The notes beneath the pieces are model-generated. The model worked only from the letters and a program-made list of their open reading frames with translations, had not been told where the DNA came from and did not search any database. A stretch of 64,000 nucleotides of DNA from Hydrogenophaga intermedia (GTDB lineage: Bacteria > Pseudomonadota > Gammaproteobacteria > Burkholderiales > Burkholderiaceae_C): the NCBI RefSeq assembly GCF_000723405.1, contig NZ_CCAE010000005.1, forward strand, positions 1 through 64,000, read 5' to 3'. Shown here piece after piece: positions 16,055 to 25,550 of this stretch (the first letter of the stretch is position 1; each line of letters starts with the position of its first letter). The position numbers and the translations under genes were made by a program.

Positions 16055-16594
16055 TCAGATGTACGGCACCGGCTGCGGCGCGTGCCGCAGGTGCAAGGAC
16101 AGGCCCAAGGCCGCCATGTGGTTGCCGTTGCGCCCCAGGATGGTCTCGGCCAAGGGCAGGAACTCCGACTCCTCCAGCCGCGCGTGGGCCGAGTAGTCCG
16201 CCACCAGGCGGTGCACGTCACCCACGTCCAGCTCGCTGTCCTGCCCACGCGCCACGCGCTTGAGCTCGCGTTCCAGCGAACGCCACAGCGTTTCAAGCTG
16301 ACGGTGCTGCGTGGTGAGGTGCTCCACCAGCCGCTGCGCTCGTTCGCGTTCCGGCCCGGGTTCGGCGCTGGCCAGCACGGCGGGGAACAGCTCGCGCTCC
16401 TCGTCCAGGTGGTGCTCGAAGATTGCCTCGCGGAAGAAGCCCAGCGCATCCTCGGCGATGCGCCGCGCGCGGGCGGCCGGCTCCAGCAGCGCGGGCAGTT
16501 CGTCCAGCGCATGCAAGTGGCGCACGATGCCCGCGTGGCACTGGGTGAAGTTGGTCAGAGGTGCTTCGCCGCGTGACGTGATCGTGTCGTTCAT
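16055..16594 (-). CDS. Hemerythrin-domain protein
   Basis: A 179-residue cytoplasmic four-helix bundle with diiron ligand motifs: QCHAGIVRHLHAL, EHHLDEERELFP, LTTQHRQLETLW and HARLEESEFLPL. Bacterial hemerythrin-like proteins bind O2 or NO, or help repair iron centres under nitrosative stress. The ATG at 16594 has GGAGA before it; an in-frame ATG at 16606 is also possible. The gene has its own predicted promoter with an FNR-type box, so expression is probably controlled by oxygen or NO. It is transcribed alone. Confidence 0.88.
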   Translation of the reverse strand: MNDTITSRGEAPLTNFTQCHAGIVRHLHALDELPALLEPAARARRIAEDALGFFREAIFEHHLDEERELFPAVLASAEPGPERERAQRLVEHLTTQHRQLETLWRSLERELKRVARGQDSELDVGDVHRLVADYSAHARLEESEFLPLAETILGRNGNHMAALGLSLHLRHAPQPVPYI

Positions 16595-16628
16595 GGTGGT
16601 CTCCATCGGCTTGGGCCGGATGCGACCC

Positions 16629-16669
16629 AGTCTAGGCAGCGCGCCGCCGGACGCCTTGACCCAGGTCAA
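16629..16669 (-). promoter_or_regulatory. FNR/Anr/Dnr-type promoter of the hemerythrin gene
   Basis: TTGAC-N4-GTCAA at 16656-16669 is a perfect 5-bp inverted repeat matching the CRP/FNR box form (consensus TTGAT-N4-ATCAA with one change per arm). The minus-strand -10 TAGACT is at 16629-16634. The centre-to-centre distance is 31 bases, placing the box at about -41.5, the class II activator position. Confidence 0.6.
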
Positions 16670-16680
16670 GCCCACCTTCT

Positions 16681-17922
16681 CTAGGGCAACACCACACCGG
16701 CGGGAACGAACACGCCCGGCGTCGTCGCCGACTGCGGATACACCACAGGGCCGTCCACCACGAGATCAACCCGGCCATCGCCGGTCAGCTCGCCAGCGGC
16801 GATGAAGCTGGCCGAATACGGGCCTTCCCACACCTGGGACACGGCGTAACTGCCGGGGCTGGCGGGCGTCTGCAGGAGCACCGTGATGCGGGTGCTGTTG
16901 GCTTGCGTCTGGTAGACCGTGGAGATCACCGCCAGATCGGGCCGCCCGTCCGCATCGAGGTCACGCACCAGCACGCGTCGCGCGCCATCGGCCACGCCTT
17001 GCGCCTGTGCGCTGAAGACGCCCGGCGCGGTCTGGCGCCACCAGCGCACCGCGGCACCACCCGACCCGCCCGACGGCGCATTGCCGGCGTCCGCCGCCAC
17101 GGCGTCAAGGCGACCATCGCCGTCCAGATCGGCCAGCACCAGGCCCACCAGGGCCACGCCCGTGCCCAACACGGCGGGCGGCGCGATACCGCCACCCGCC
17201 TGCGCCCGGCACCACCAGAGGCGATCACCGCCCACGCCCACCAGATCGGCCAGGCCATCGCCGTCCAGATCGCCCACGGCCAGGGCGCTCCAGCCCCGTC
17301 CTGCGCCGGCACACACGGGCACTGGCGGCGCGAAGGCACCGGCCGGCAACTGCGTCAACCACAGCGCCCGGCTGTTCACGATGACCCCGTCGGCCACCAG
17401 CAGGTCGGTGCGGCCGTCGCCCTGCACGTCGCTCAGCGACACATCGTTCGCCACGCCGCCGGTGGTCAGCACCTGGGCCGCGCCGAACTGTCCGGAGTTC
17501 ACGGCCGACTGCCGCAGCAGCGCGACCGCGCCGCTGTCGGCCGGCGCGTTGACCGGGGCCGGCTGCGTCATGGGCGAGGCACTCACCAGGTCGGGCCGCC
17601 CGTCGCCATCCACGTCGCCCGCGACCAATACCCAGGGGTCGGCCGCAACCGCGTGGCGCTGCAGCGGTGCGAACGCTCCGCTCGTGGTCTGCCGGCGCAC
17701 GTCGACGTAGCCCGGGTGCGGAGGCGGTCCGTCGACATGGCGGATGGCCATGGCCACGTCGTCCCGGCCGTCGCCATCCAGGTCGCTGACCACCACGCCA
17801 CCGCTCACCCAGTACGGCGCGATCACGGCTGTGCCGCCATCCCCGCCACAAGCCACCAGCGCGTTGGCCGCAGCGCCCAGCAGCAGGCAGCGCCACGAAT
17901 GCATGCCGACCGAAGGGAACAT
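16681..17922 (-). CDS. FG-GAP/VCBS-repeat lipoprotein
   Basis: A 413-residue predicted lipoprotein. An AGGAG lies seven bases before the ATG at 17922. The signal sequence ends in the lipobox ALVAC followed by GGDGG. The rest is a series of FG-GAP/VCBS repeats marked by calcium-binding DxDGDGxxD loops, such as VSDLDGDGRDDVA, AGDVDGDGRPDLV, VGDLDGDGLADLV and VLADLDGDGRLDAV, likely forming a seven-bladed beta-propeller at the cell surface or in the periplasm. The role is unknown. The promoter carries an FNR-type box like that of the adjacent hemerythrin gene, suggesting shared control. Confidence 0.82.
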   Translation of the reverse strand: MFPSVGMHSWRCLLLGAAANALVACGGDGGTAVIAPYWVSGGVVVSDLDGDGRDDVAMAIRHVDGPPPHPGYVDVRRQTTSGAFAPLQRHAVAADPWVLVAGDVDGDGRPDLVSASPMTQPAPVNAPADSGAVALLRQSAVNSGQFGAAQVLTTGGVANDVSLSDVQGDGRTDLLVADGVIVNSRALWLTQLPAGAFAPPVPVCAGAGRGWSALAVGDLDGDGLADLVGVGGDRLWWCRAQAGGGIAPPAVLGTGVALVGLVLADLDGDGRLDAVAADAGNAPSGGSGGAAVRWWRQTAPGVFSAQAQGVADGARRVLVRDLDADGRPDLAVISTVYQTQANSTRITVLLQTPASPGSYAVSQVWEGPYSASFIAAGELTGDGRVDLVVDGPVVYPQSATTPGVFVPAGVVLP

Positions 17923-17983
17923 GGGGGGGCTCCTGCGCCGCGCGCCCCGTGGGCACCGCGCCCGCGTCACCGCAGCCCGCACC

Positions 17984-18024
17984 AATCTAGGCCCGTGGCC
18001 CGGGCGCGCATTGACGCGCGTCAA
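17984..18024 (-). promoter_or_regulatory. FNR/Anr/Dnr-type promoter of the FG-GAP lipoprotein gene
   Basis: TTGAC-GCGC-GTCAA at 18011-18024 is a perfect inverted repeat, and a minus-strand -10 TAGATT lies at 17984-17989. The distance from box centre to -10 centre is again exactly 31 bases, as at the hemerythrin gene, placing the box near -41.5. Confidence 0.6.
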
Positions 18025-18032
18025 TGGCCGCG

Positions 18033-19538
18033 TCAGCCCCCCTGGCGCGACACCAGCTCGAACACGTCGCGCTCGATCTCCTGCCCGGCCGCGCTCATCA
18101 CTCGGCGCTGCAGGCGCACGTAGCGCCTGACCTCCGGCGCGTACCAGACGAGGTAGTGGATGCGCACCGGTTCCAGCTGGGCCGAGGCCTGCCCGCCCGT
18201 GGCCATGCGGTTGCTCCAGACCTCGACCTTCACCGCCTCGAAGCGCCCGGCGGGCACCATGACGGATTCACGGCCCAGGGCCTCGCCGCTGGAGTGCCAT
18301 TGCGTCCACTGGCCGTCCACGTCGGGCGTGGGGAAACCACGCCCGCGCCAGGACCCGATTTCGCCCGCCACGAGGTAGGGGCTGAACTCCGCGCCGATGC
18401 CCGGCCACGACACGAAGCCGCCCTGTCCGGCGCGCGAGCGGCGCTGCACAGGGTCTGCCATGGCGGGGTCTTGCAGGCTATCGACCACCATGTCGCCGTT
18501 CACCTGGTTCACGCGGATGACCACGGTGCGGTTCGGGCTGGTGGGCCATTTGCCCCGCACCTGGTACGTCCAGCTCTGGCCCACAGCGGGCAGGCGGCTG
18601 TCGGGCGAGCGGACGACGGGCGGGGCGGGCGCAGGTGCGGCGGCAGGTGCAGGTGCGGCGGCAGGTGAAGGTGCGGCGGCAGGTGCGGGCGTGGGTGCGG
18701 ATGCAGGCACGGTTGGCGGCGCCGCGCGCGTCACGGGTGGCACGGATGCCGGCAGTGGTGGGCGTGACGGTCCACTGGAGGCCGCATGCGGCGCGGGCAC
18801 GGGCGCCGCTGCCACCACCGTTTCGGGCGGCCGGGGTGCGCCTGGGGCCGATGCCGACCCCGAAGACGCGCGGCGCCCGCCACCGGTGCCGTCCATGACC
18901 GGGGCTGGCGCCGACGCCGCCGGGGAAGCCGCGGCCAGCAGGCCCACCTCCTCTTCCTCGATCGGCGGCTGCGGCACGTTCCTCCAGGTCCACCAGGCAC
19001 CCGCCCCCACCGCCAGCAGGCCGATCCCGGCGGCCACGCTCCAGCGGACCGCGCCCGCTCCGCCTTCGCCCGCCTTCTCGCCCAGCAACTTCTGCAGTGC
19101 CTGGATCAGGGTGGCCGTGGAGGCATCCCACTGCTGGTGCTGTATGGCAATGGCCTGGCGCCGCGCCAGCGGCTTGAGTTCATCCGGCAGATCGTCCGCG
19201 CCGGGCATGGTGGCTCGGTCCAGCACCACCGGCACCACGCGGATGTCGCGCTTGAGCGCGGCGGCAATCTCCAGGCGGATGAAGTCGTGCGGGTCGTCGA
19301 GCCGGCGACGGCCCTGCGCGTCGCGGATGTTGAGCCACTCGTCGCCGATCAGCACGATGAGCACGCGGCAGGAACCCACGGCCTGCTCGATCGCGACGAC
19401 GAAGTCCGTGCCGGGCTCGATGCCCTCCACATCCATGAACACACGATCGGCGCCAAATTGCGCCTTGAGGCGATCGGACAGTCGCCCGGCGTAGCCGGCC
19501 GCGTCGTCGCGACGGTAGCTGATGAAGATCCCGTCCAT
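18033..19538 (-). CDS. TIR-domain protein with transmembrane segment and periplasmic C-terminal domain
   Basis: A 501-residue three-part protein. Residues 1-150 are a TIR domain (IFISYRRDDAAGYAGRL, FMDVEGIEPGTDF, VLIVLIGDEWL). The likely NAD-hydrolysing glutamate is Glu90 in DFIRLEIAAALKR. A single membrane segment spans about residues 162-186. Then comes a Pro/Ala/Ser-rich linker (about 190-325) and a folded domain of some 170 residues starting near GQSWTYQVRGKW, with aromatic beta-rich sequence and no family I recognise. The topology would put TIR in the cytoplasm and the C-terminal domain in the periplasm. It is monocistronic, with no obvious defence partner. Confidence 0.85.
   Translation of the reverse strand: MDGIFISYRRDDAAGYAGRLSDRLKAQFGADRVFMDVEGIEPGTDFVVAIEQAVGSCRVLIVLIGDEWLNIRDAQGRRRLDDPHDFIRLEIAAALKRDIRVVPVVLDRATMPGADDLPDELKPLARRQAIAIQHQQWDASTATLIQALQKLLGEKAGEGGAGAVRWSVAAGIGLLAVGAGAWWTWRNVPQPPIEEEEVGLLAAASPAASAPAPVMDGTGGGRRASSGSASAPGAPRPPETVVAAAPVPAPHAASSGPSRPPLPASVPPVTRAAPPTVPASAPTPAPAAAPSPAAAPAPAAAPAPAPPVVRSPDSRLPAVGQSWTYQVRGKWPTSPNRTVVIRVNQVNGDMVVDSLQDPAMADPVQRRSRAGQGGFVSWPGIGAEFSPYLVAGEIGSWRGRGFPTPDVDGQWTQWHSSGEALGRESVMVPAGRFEAVKVEVWSNRMATGGQASAQLEPVRIHYLVWYAPEVRRYVRLQRRVMSAAGQEIERDVFELVSRQGG
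18620..18715. repeat. Low-complexity tandem repeat in the TIR protein linker
   Basis: Imperfect repeats of GGTGCGGCGGCAGGTGC-like units encode the alternating Ala-Pro stretch of the linker. The reading frame is kept. Such tracts can expand or contract by slippage, which would change linker length. Confidence 0.7.
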
Positions 19539-19577
19539 GCCAGCCCCCGCGCCGCCCTGACGGTGAGCGGCCGAACC

Positions 19578-19583
19578 ATTCTA
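19578..19583 (-). promoter_or_regulatory. Predicted -10 element of the TIR gene
   Basis: The minus strand reads GCC-TAGAAT, forty bases before the TIR ATG. It is the same extended -10 form (GCCTAGAxT) as at the dioxygenase, hemerythrin and FG-GAP genes, but without an FNR-type box. Confidence 0.35.
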
Positions 19584-19634
19584 GGCAGGCACCGGCGCGC
19601 GCGATACCCCAGGCGTGGGACGCGTCGAAGCGGC

Positions 19635-20552
19635 TCAGGCCGCCTTGGGCGTTCCGCGCAAGCGCTTGATCAGTTCAACGACGCCGACCACCACCGCGCC
19701 CGCCGCAATGCCCACGAGTGCACCGGCCAGACTGGGCACGAAGGCGCCGAACCAGCCCAGGCTCTCCGACCAGGTCTCCACCCCATGCGCCAGCAGCGGC
19801 AGGCCGTGCAGCAGGATGCCGCCGCCCACCAGGAACATCGCGGCCGTGCCCAGCACCGACAGCGACTTCATCAACCAGGGCGCGAAGGCCAGGATGCCGC
19901 GCCCGATGGCCTGCTTCCAGGCCCGCGCCTGGCGGGTCAGGTGCAGGCCCAGGTCGTCGAGCTTCACGATGCCCGCCACCAGGCCATACACGCCCACCGT
20001 CATCAACAGCGAGATGCCCACCAGCACGCCGATGCGCTGGCCCATGCTGGCGCTGGCCACGGTGCCCAGGCTGATGACGATGATCTCGGCGGAGAGGATG
20101 AAGTCGGTGCGGATGGCGCCCTTGATCTTGTCCTTCTCGTAGGCCACGAGATCGACCTTGTCGTCGGCCACGGCCTTCACCAGCTCATCGTGGTGCTTCG
20201 TATCGTCGACCTTGTGCGCGCCCAGCGCATGCACGAGCTTCTCCACGCCCTCGAAGCACAGGAACAGGCCGCCCAGCATGAGCAACGGCGTGATGAGCGC
20301 GGGCACGAAGGCGCTGATGAGCAGCGCCGCCGGCACCAGGATGGCCTTGTTGACGAAAGAGCCTTTGGCCACCGCCCACACCACGGGCAGTTCGCGGTCG
20401 GCCTTCACGCCGGTGACCTGTTGCGCGTTGAGCGCGAGGTCGTCGCCCAGCACGCCGGCCGTCTTCTTCGCCGCGACCTTGGTCATGACCGAGACGTCGT
20501 CGAGCAGCGTGGCGATGTCGTCGATGAGGGCGAGAAGGCTGGTACCGGCCAT
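19635..20552 (-). CDS. DUF808 (YedI-like) inner-membrane protein
   Basis: A 305-residue membrane protein beginning MAGTSLLALIDDIATLLDDV with the conserved VMTKVAAKKTAGVLGDDLAL block, both characteristic of DUF808. Several long hydrophobic segments follow (ILVPAALLISAFVPALITP, VLVGISLLMTVGVYGLVAG and a C-terminal pair). The biochemical function of the family is not established to my knowledge. It lies 19 bases downstream of the PhyH-family gene on the same strand and may be cotranscribed with it. Confidence 0.88.
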   Translation of the reverse strand: MAGTSLLALIDDIATLLDDVSVMTKVAAKKTAGVLGDDLALNAQQVTGVKADRELPVVWAVAKGSFVNKAILVPAALLISAFVPALITPLLMLGGLFLCFEGVEKLVHALGAHKVDDTKHHDELVKAVADDKVDLVAYEKDKIKGAIRTDFILSAEIIVISLGTVASASMGQRIGVLVGISLLMTVGVYGLVAGIVKLDDLGLHLTRQARAWKQAIGRGILAFAPWLMKSLSVLGTAAMFLVGGGILLHGLPLLAHGVETWSESLGWFGAFVPSLAGALVGIAAGAVVVGVVELIKRLRGTPKAA

Positions 20553-20571
20553 GGAAGGCTCCGTTGGGGGT

Positions 20572-21396
20572 TCAGGTCGGCGCGGGCGGCCAGACCACGG
20601 GAAACAGGGGATCGTCCATCGCCGTGCCCGCCGGCAACCGCGCCTCCAGCCCCGGGAACGGGGGCGAGGTGCGCCAGCGGCGCGGCGCGTGCACGCTGTC
20701 GTCGCCCAGGTAGCGGGCCGAGAACACGCGGCGGCGCGCGCCCGGGCCGGTGCCGCTGGAGGCGTGCAGCGCCAGCATGTGGAAGGCCACGCAGTCGCCC
20801 GGCTCCAAGGCCCAGGCCAGTTGCGGGTAGCGCTGCGGTTCCTGCTCCACCGGGGGCAGTTCGGCCAGCGTGCCTTCGGGGAACCAACGGGCCTGCTGGT
20901 CGCGGAAGGTGCGTGGCATGTACCAGGTGCCGTGGTGCGAGCCGGCCACGAAGCGCAGCGTGCTCTCCAGTGGCACCGGGTCCACGGGAATCCAGAAACT
21001 CACGTTCTGCGCGCCGTCGACGTTGTAGTACGGCTGGTCCTGGTGCCAGGGCGTGGGCTGGCGCGTGCCGGGTTCTTTCACCAGCAGGTGGTCGTGGTAC
21101 AGCCGCACCGAGCGGCTGCTCATGAGCTGGGCCGACAGGTGCGGCAGCGCGGAGTGGCGCAGCACGTCGTCGTAGGCCGGGTTGTCCGCCCATGTGCAGA
21201 AATCCTCGACGAAGCGGCCCGGGTCGTCGGGCTCGCTGGCCACCAGGGCCAGCGGGCTCAGGTGCGCGAGGTTGTGCTCGATGCCCTCTTCCAGTCGTTT
21301 GAGTTCTGCCGGCGTGAGCACGCCGCGCAGCACCACGGCGCCGTCGCGCGCATAGGCCTGCACGGTGGCGCTGTCGAGGGCGTGTTCGCGCGCCAT
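20572..21396 (-). CDS. Phytanoyl-CoA dioxygenase (PhyH) family Fe(II)/2-oxoglutarate oxygenase
   Basis: A 274-residue oxygenase with the 2-His-1-carboxylate iron triad: the HxD pair in PTPWHQDQPYYNVDG and the distal histidine in HMLALHASSGTG, followed by the Arg-containing segment ARRRVFSARYLGDD that binds 2-oxoglutarate. Length is typical of PhyH proteins. The substrate is unknown; bacterial members hydroxylate diverse small molecules. It lies four bases after the purL stop, on the same strand, so it may be read from the purL transcript. Confidence 0.85.
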   Translation of the reverse strand: MAREHALDSATVQAYARDGAVVLRGVLTPAELKRLEEGIEHNLAHLSPLALVASEPDDPGRFVEDFCTWADNPAYDDVLRHSALPHLSAQLMSSRSVRLYHDHLLVKEPGTRQPTPWHQDQPYYNVDGAQNVSFWIPVDPVPLESTLRFVAGSHHGTWYMPRTFRDQQARWFPEGTLAELPPVEQEPQRYPQLAWALEPGDCVAFHMLALHASSGTGPGARRRVFSARYLGDDSVHAPRRWRTSPPFPGLEARLPAGTAMDDPLFPVVWPPAPT

Positions 21397-21400
21397 GCGT

Positions 21401-24400
21401 TCAGCCTACCCAATGGCGGGCGTTGCGCCACATCCGCGTCCAGCCACTGGGAGCGTTGATGTCCTGGTCGGTCCAGCTCATCAGCACGTTGCGGAACACG
21501 CGCTCGGGGTGCGGCATCAGCGCGGTAAAGCGGCCGTCGGCGGTGGTGACGGCGGTGAGGCCGGCCGGGCTGCCGTTGGGGTTGTGGGGGTAGCGTTCGG
21601 TGGCCTGGCCCCGGCTGTCGACGAAGCGCATGGCGGCGATGGCCTGGGCCGGGTCGCCGCGGTGACGGAAGTTGGCGTAGCCCTCGCCGTGCGCCACAGC
21701 GATGGGCAAGCGCGTGCCGGCCATGCCCTGGAAGAACAGGCTGGGCGAATCGAGCACCTCCACCTGCGACAGGCGCGCCTCGAAGCGCTCGCTCTGGTTG
21801 GTGGTGAAGCGCGGCCAGGCCCCGGCGCCGGGGATGATGTCGGCGAGTTCCGCGAACATCTGGCAGCCGTTGCACACGCCCAGGCCGAAGGTGTCGGTGC
21901 GCGCGAAGAAGGCCTGGAACTGCTCGGCCAGGCGCGGATTGAAGGTGATGGAGCGCGCCCAGCCGATGCCGGCACCCAGGGTGTCGCCGTAGCTGAAGCC
22001 GCCACAGGCGACCACACCGCGCACGTCCTTCAGGTCGGCGCGGCCGGTCTGCAGGTCGGTCATGTGCACGTCGATCGCCTCGAAACCGGCCTGGGTGAAG
22101 CACCAGGCCATTTCCACGTGCGAGTTGACGCCCTGCTCACGCAGGATGGCGACCTTGGGGCGCGAGAGGTTCAGGAAGGGCGCGGCCACGTCCTCGGTCG
22201 GGTCGAAGGTGAGGTGCGTGTGCAGGCCACCGTCGGCCGGGTCGCCGGCCGCGGCGTGTTCGGCGTCGGCGCAGGCGGGGTTGTCGCGGCGCTGGTTGAT
22301 CTTCCAGCTCACGCTGTCCCAGACCTGCTGCAGGTCGACCAGCTTCGCGCTGAAGACGGCCTTGGTGTCGCGCCAGACCTGCAGTTCGCCTTTGCCAGCG
22401 TCCATCGACGACGACACAGGACGCGTCTTGCCGATGAAGTGGCTGTGCTTCGACAGGCCATGCTCGCGCAGCAACTGCATCACCTCGTTGCGCTCATCCG
22501 TGCGCACCTGCAGCACGACGCCCAGTTCCTCGTTGAACAGGGCCTTGAGCGTGAGCTCCTCGCGGCGCGCGCTGACCTGCTGCGCCCAGTTCTTGGCGTC
22601 GCCCGTCTCGGCGCGGCTGTCGCTGATGCCATCGCCCTCGGTGACGAGTTGGTCGATGTTGAGCGCCACGCCCACCTGGCCGGCGAAGGCCATCTCGGCC
22701 ACGGTGGCGAACAGGCCCCCGTCGCTGCGGTCGTGGTAGGCCAGCACGCGGCCCTGCGCGCGCAGGGCGTTGATGGCGTTCACCAGGTTCTTCAGGTCCT
22801 GCGGGTCGTCCAGGTCGGGCACCTCGCCGCCGGGGTGGCCCAGGGTCTGCGCGAGCACGCTGCCGCCCAGGCGGTGGCGCCCCTTGCCGAGGTCGATCAG
22901 CACCAGCGTGGTGTCCTCGATCTCGCGGTTCAACTGCGGCGTGAAGGTGCCGCGCACGTCGGCCAGCGAGGCGAAGGCGCTCACGATCAGGCTCACCGGC
23001 GCGGTGACCTTCTTCGTCTGGCCGTCGGCCTGCCACTGGGTGCGCATGGACAGGCTGTCCTTGCCCACGGGGATGGAGACGTCCAGCGCCGGGCACAACT
23101 CCATGCCCACGGCCTTCACGGTCTCATACAGCGCGGCGTCCTCGCCGGGTTCGCCGCAGGCGGCCATCCAGTTGGCGCTGAGCTTCACGCGCGGCAGCTC
23201 GATGGGCGCGGCCAGCAGGTTGGTGATGGCCTCGGCCACGGCCATGCGGCCCGAGGCGGCGGCGTGCGTGGCGGCCAGCGGCGTGCGCTCGCCCATGCTC
23301 ATGGCCTCGCCCGCGAAGCCGGCGTGGTCGGCCAGGGTGACGGCACAGTCGGCCACGGGCACCTGCCAGGGGCCGACCATCTGGTCGCGGTGGCTCAAGG
23401 CCCCCACCGTGCGGTCACCGATGGTGATGAGGAAGCGCTTGGACGCCACCGTGGGGTGGCTCAGCACGTCGATCACGCTCTTCTGCAGATCGACGCCGGT
23501 GAGATCCATGGGCGGCGATGTGCGCGCCACGGTCTTCACGTCGCGGTGCATCTTGGGCGGCTTGCCCAGCAGAACATCCATCGGCATGTCGACCGGGCTG
23601 TCCTGGCCTCCGTCGACCAGCTTCAGTTGCCGTTCTTCCGTCGCCACGCCCACCACCGCGAACGGGCAGCGCTCACGCTCGCAGAAGGCGGTGAACTGCG
23701 GCAGCGATTCCGGCGCGATCGCCAGCACATAGCGCTCCTGGCTCTCGTTGCTCCAGATCTCCTTGGGCGCCAGGCCGCTTTCTTCCAGCGGCACGGCGCG
23801 CAGGTCGAAGCGCGCGCCGCGGCCGGCGTCGTTGGTGATCTCGGGAAAGGCGTTGGAGAGGCCGCCCGCGCCCACGTCGTGGATGGCGAGGATGGGGTTC
23901 TTCTCGCCCTGGGCCCAGCAGTGGTTGATGACCTCCTGCGCGCGGCGCTCGATCTCGGGGTTGCCGCGCTGCACGGAGTCGAAGTCGAGCGAGGCGGCAT
24001 TGGTGCCGGTGGCCATGGAGCTGGCCGCGCCGCCGCCCATGCCGATCTTCATGCCCGGGCCGCCCAACTGGATGAGCAGCGTGCCGGCCGGGAAGAGCAC
24101 CTTCTTCGTGAGCTTCGCATCGATGGTGCCCACGCCGCCCGCAATCATGATGGGCTTGTGGTAGCCGCGCTGCACGCCGTCCACCACCTGCTCGTATTCG
24201 CGGAAGTAGCCCAGCAGGTTGGGCCGGCCGAATTCGTTGTTGAAGGCCGCGCCGCCCAGGGGGCCCTCGGTCATGATCTGCAGGGGGCTGGCGATGTGCT
24301 CGGGCTTGCCGCCCGGCTGATCGGACAGGCCGCCCCAGAGCTTGCCCACCGTGAAGCCGGTGAGGCCGGCCTTGGGCTTGGAGCCGCGCCCGGTGGCACC

Positions 24401-25420
24401 CTCGTCGCGGATCTCGCCGCCCGCGCCGGTGGAGGCGCCCGGGAACGGCGAAATGGCCGTGGGGTGGTTGTGGGTTTCCACCTTCATCAGCACGTGCTGG
24501 GTGGCGGGCTCGGCGCGGTAGGCGGGCGCCTGGCCATCGGGGCCGCCGTCGTAGCGCGCCACGAAGCGCTGCACGTCATGGCCTTCCATCACGGACGCGT
24601 TGTCGGCGTAGGCGATGACCGTGTGCTGCGGGCTGTGCTGGTGCGTGTGGCGGATCATGCCGAACAGGCTCTTGTCCTGCGCCACGCCGTCGATGGTGAA
24701 CTGCGCGTTGAAGATCTTGTGGCGGCAGTGCTCGCTGTTCGCCTGCGCGAACATCATCAGCTCCACGTCGGTGGGGTTGCGGCCCAGGCCGTTGAAGGCG
24801 GTGATGAGGTAGTCGATCTCGTCCTCGGCCAGGGCCAGGCCCCAGTCGGCGTTGGCGCGCTCCAGGGCCGCGCGACCACCACCGAGCACGTCCACGCGCT
24901 CCATGGGCGCGGCCTGCAGTTCGGTGAACAGGGCGTGGGCCTCGTCGCGCGTGGCCACCACGGCCTCGGTCATGCGGTCGTGCAGCAGGCTGGCCACGGC
25001 CCAGCGCTGCTCGGGCGTGAGCGCGGGCTTGCCGCCCAGCAAACCGGGCTTGAGGGCGATGCGGTACTCCACCAGGCGCTCCACCCGGTGCACCACCAGG
25101 CCGCAGTTGCGCGCGATGTCGGTGGCCTTGGAGGCCCAGGGCGAGACAGTGCCCAGGCGCGGCATGACCAGCAGCGCAGGGGCGCCGTCGGCTTCGAGCT
25201 TGAGGTGTTCGGCTTGCGCGGGCTCGCCGTAGGTGAGCAGCTCGCCCAGGCGCCGCTCGGTGGCGCTGTCAGGGGCGGCGTCGAAGGCCACCAGGTGCAC
25301 GAAGCGCGCGCTCAGGCCGACGATGCGGTCGTGGATGGAGGTGAGGCGGGGAAGAAGCTGCTGGACTCGGAAGTCGCTGATGGCGTGACCGCCATCAAAA
25401 GTGCGCAGGTGCAGGGACAC
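21401..25420 (-). CDS. purL: Phosphoribosylformylglycinamidine synthase, single-chain
   Basis: A 1339-residue large-type PurL that converts FGAR to FGAM with glutamine and ATP in purine synthesis. It has an N-terminal domain, a central AIR synthetase-like catalytic pair (for example [16 protein letters not shown] and [15 protein letters not shown]) and a C-terminal class I glutamine amidotransferase with nucleophile Cys in GVCNGCQMF and the His-Pro-Glu of [13 protein letters not shown] at 25420 ([11 protein letters not shown]) is chosen because conserved sequence begins there. The upstream in-frame ATG would add a proline-rich, non-conserved stretch. Confidence 0.95.
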   Translation of the reverse strand: MSLHLRTFDGGHAISDFRVQQLLPRLTSIHDRIVGLSARFVHLVAFDAAPDSATERRLGELLTYGEPAQAEHLKLEADGAPALLVMPRLGTVSPWASKATDIARNCGLVVHRVERLVEYRIALKPGLLGGKPALTPEQRWAVASLLHDRMTEAVVATRDEAHALFTELQAAPMERVDVLGGGRAALERANADWGLALAEDEIDYLITAFNGLGRNPTDVELMMFAQANSEHCRHKIFNAQFTIDGVAQDKSLFGMIRHTHQHSPQHTVIAYADNASVMEGHDVQRFVARYDGGPDGQAPAYRAEPATQHVLMKVETHNHPTAISPFPGASTGAGGEIRDEGATGRGSKPKAGLTGFTVGKLWGGLSDQPGGKPEHIASPLQIMTEGPLGGAAFNNEFGRPNLLGYFREYEQVVDGVQRGYHKPIMIAGGVGTIDAKLTKKVLFPAGTLLIQLGGPGMKIGMGGGAASSMATGTNAASLDFDSVQRGNPEIERRAQEVINHCWAQGEKNPILAIHDVGAGGLSNAFPEITNDAGRGARFDLRAVPLEESGLAPKEIWSNESQERYVLAIAPESLPQFTAFCERERCPFAVVGVATEERQLKLVDGGQDSPVDMPMDVLLGKPPKMHRDVKTVARTSPPMDLTGVDLQKSVIDVLSHPTVASKRFLITIGDRTVGALSHRDQMVGPWQVPVADCAVTLADHAGFAGEAMSMGERTPLAATHAAASGRMAVAEAITNLLAAPIELPRVKLSANWMAACGEPGEDAALYETVKAVGMELCPALDVSIPVGKDSLSMRTQWQADGQTKKVTAPVSLIVSAFASLADVRGTFTPQLNREIEDTTLVLIDLGKGRHRLGGSVLAQTLGHPGGEVPDLDDPQDLKNLVNAINALRAQGRVLAYHDRSDGGLFATVAEMAFAGQVGVALNIDQLVTEGDGISDSRAETGDAKNWAQQVSARREELTLKALFNEELGVVLQVRTDERNEVMQLLREHGLSKHSHFIGKTRPVSSSMDAGKGELQVWRDTKAVFSAKLVDLQQVWDSVSWKINQRRDNPACADAEHAAAGDPADGGLHTHLTFDPTEDVAAPFLNLSRPKVAILREQGVNSHVEMAWCFTQAGFEAIDVHMTDLQTGRADLKDVRGVVACGGFSYGDTLGAGIGWARSITFNPRLAEQFQAFFARTDTFGLGVCNGCQMFAELADIIPGAGAWPRFTTNQSERFEARLSQVEVLDSPSLFFQGMAGTRLPIAVAHGEGYANFRHRGDPAQAIAAMRFVDSRGQATERYPHNPNGSPAGLTAVTTADGRFTALMPHPERVFRNVLMSWTDQDINAPSGWTRMWRNARHWVG

Positions 25421-25475
25421 GGTGGGGCCTGAGGTGCGTTGAACCACCCGCGGGCGGGGTGGTGGAAAGCCCGCG

Positions 25476-25481
25476 ATTTTA
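25476..25481 (-). promoter_or_regulatory. Predicted -10 element of purL
   Basis: The minus strand reads TAAAAT followed by CGCGGGCT, 56 bases before the GTG start. The same 15 bases, GTAAAATCGCGGGCT, recur upstream of yebC near 62943-62957. Confidence 0.45.
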
Positions 25482-25536
25482 CCTGCCACCCCCATGGTGA
25501 TCGGCCCGCCAGGGCTGCCCGGACGGGGTCCGGTGG

Positions 25537-25542
25537 GATAAT
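25537..25542 (+). promoter_or_regulatory. Predicted extended -10 of map, nearly leaderless
   Basis: TGG-GATAAT ends exactly eight bases before the map ATG, so transcription would start at or one base before the start codon. No ribosome-binding site is visible. The dapC gene has the same arrangement. Confidence 0.45.
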
Positions 25543-25550
25543 CGCGCCCC

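Noticed and set aside
17923-17929. Seven-base homopolymer just before the FG-GAP lipoprotein start codon as a slippage site
   Set aside because: It is the spacer between AGGAG and ATG and outside the coding frame. An effect on translation is possible but unsupported.
21365-25432. A very long open frame on the plus strand opposite purL, and similar long antisense frames opposite smc, glnD and ligA
   Set aside because: They mirror conserved genes in GC-rich DNA, have Arg/Gly/His-rich low-complexity translations and no ribosome site or recognisable domain.
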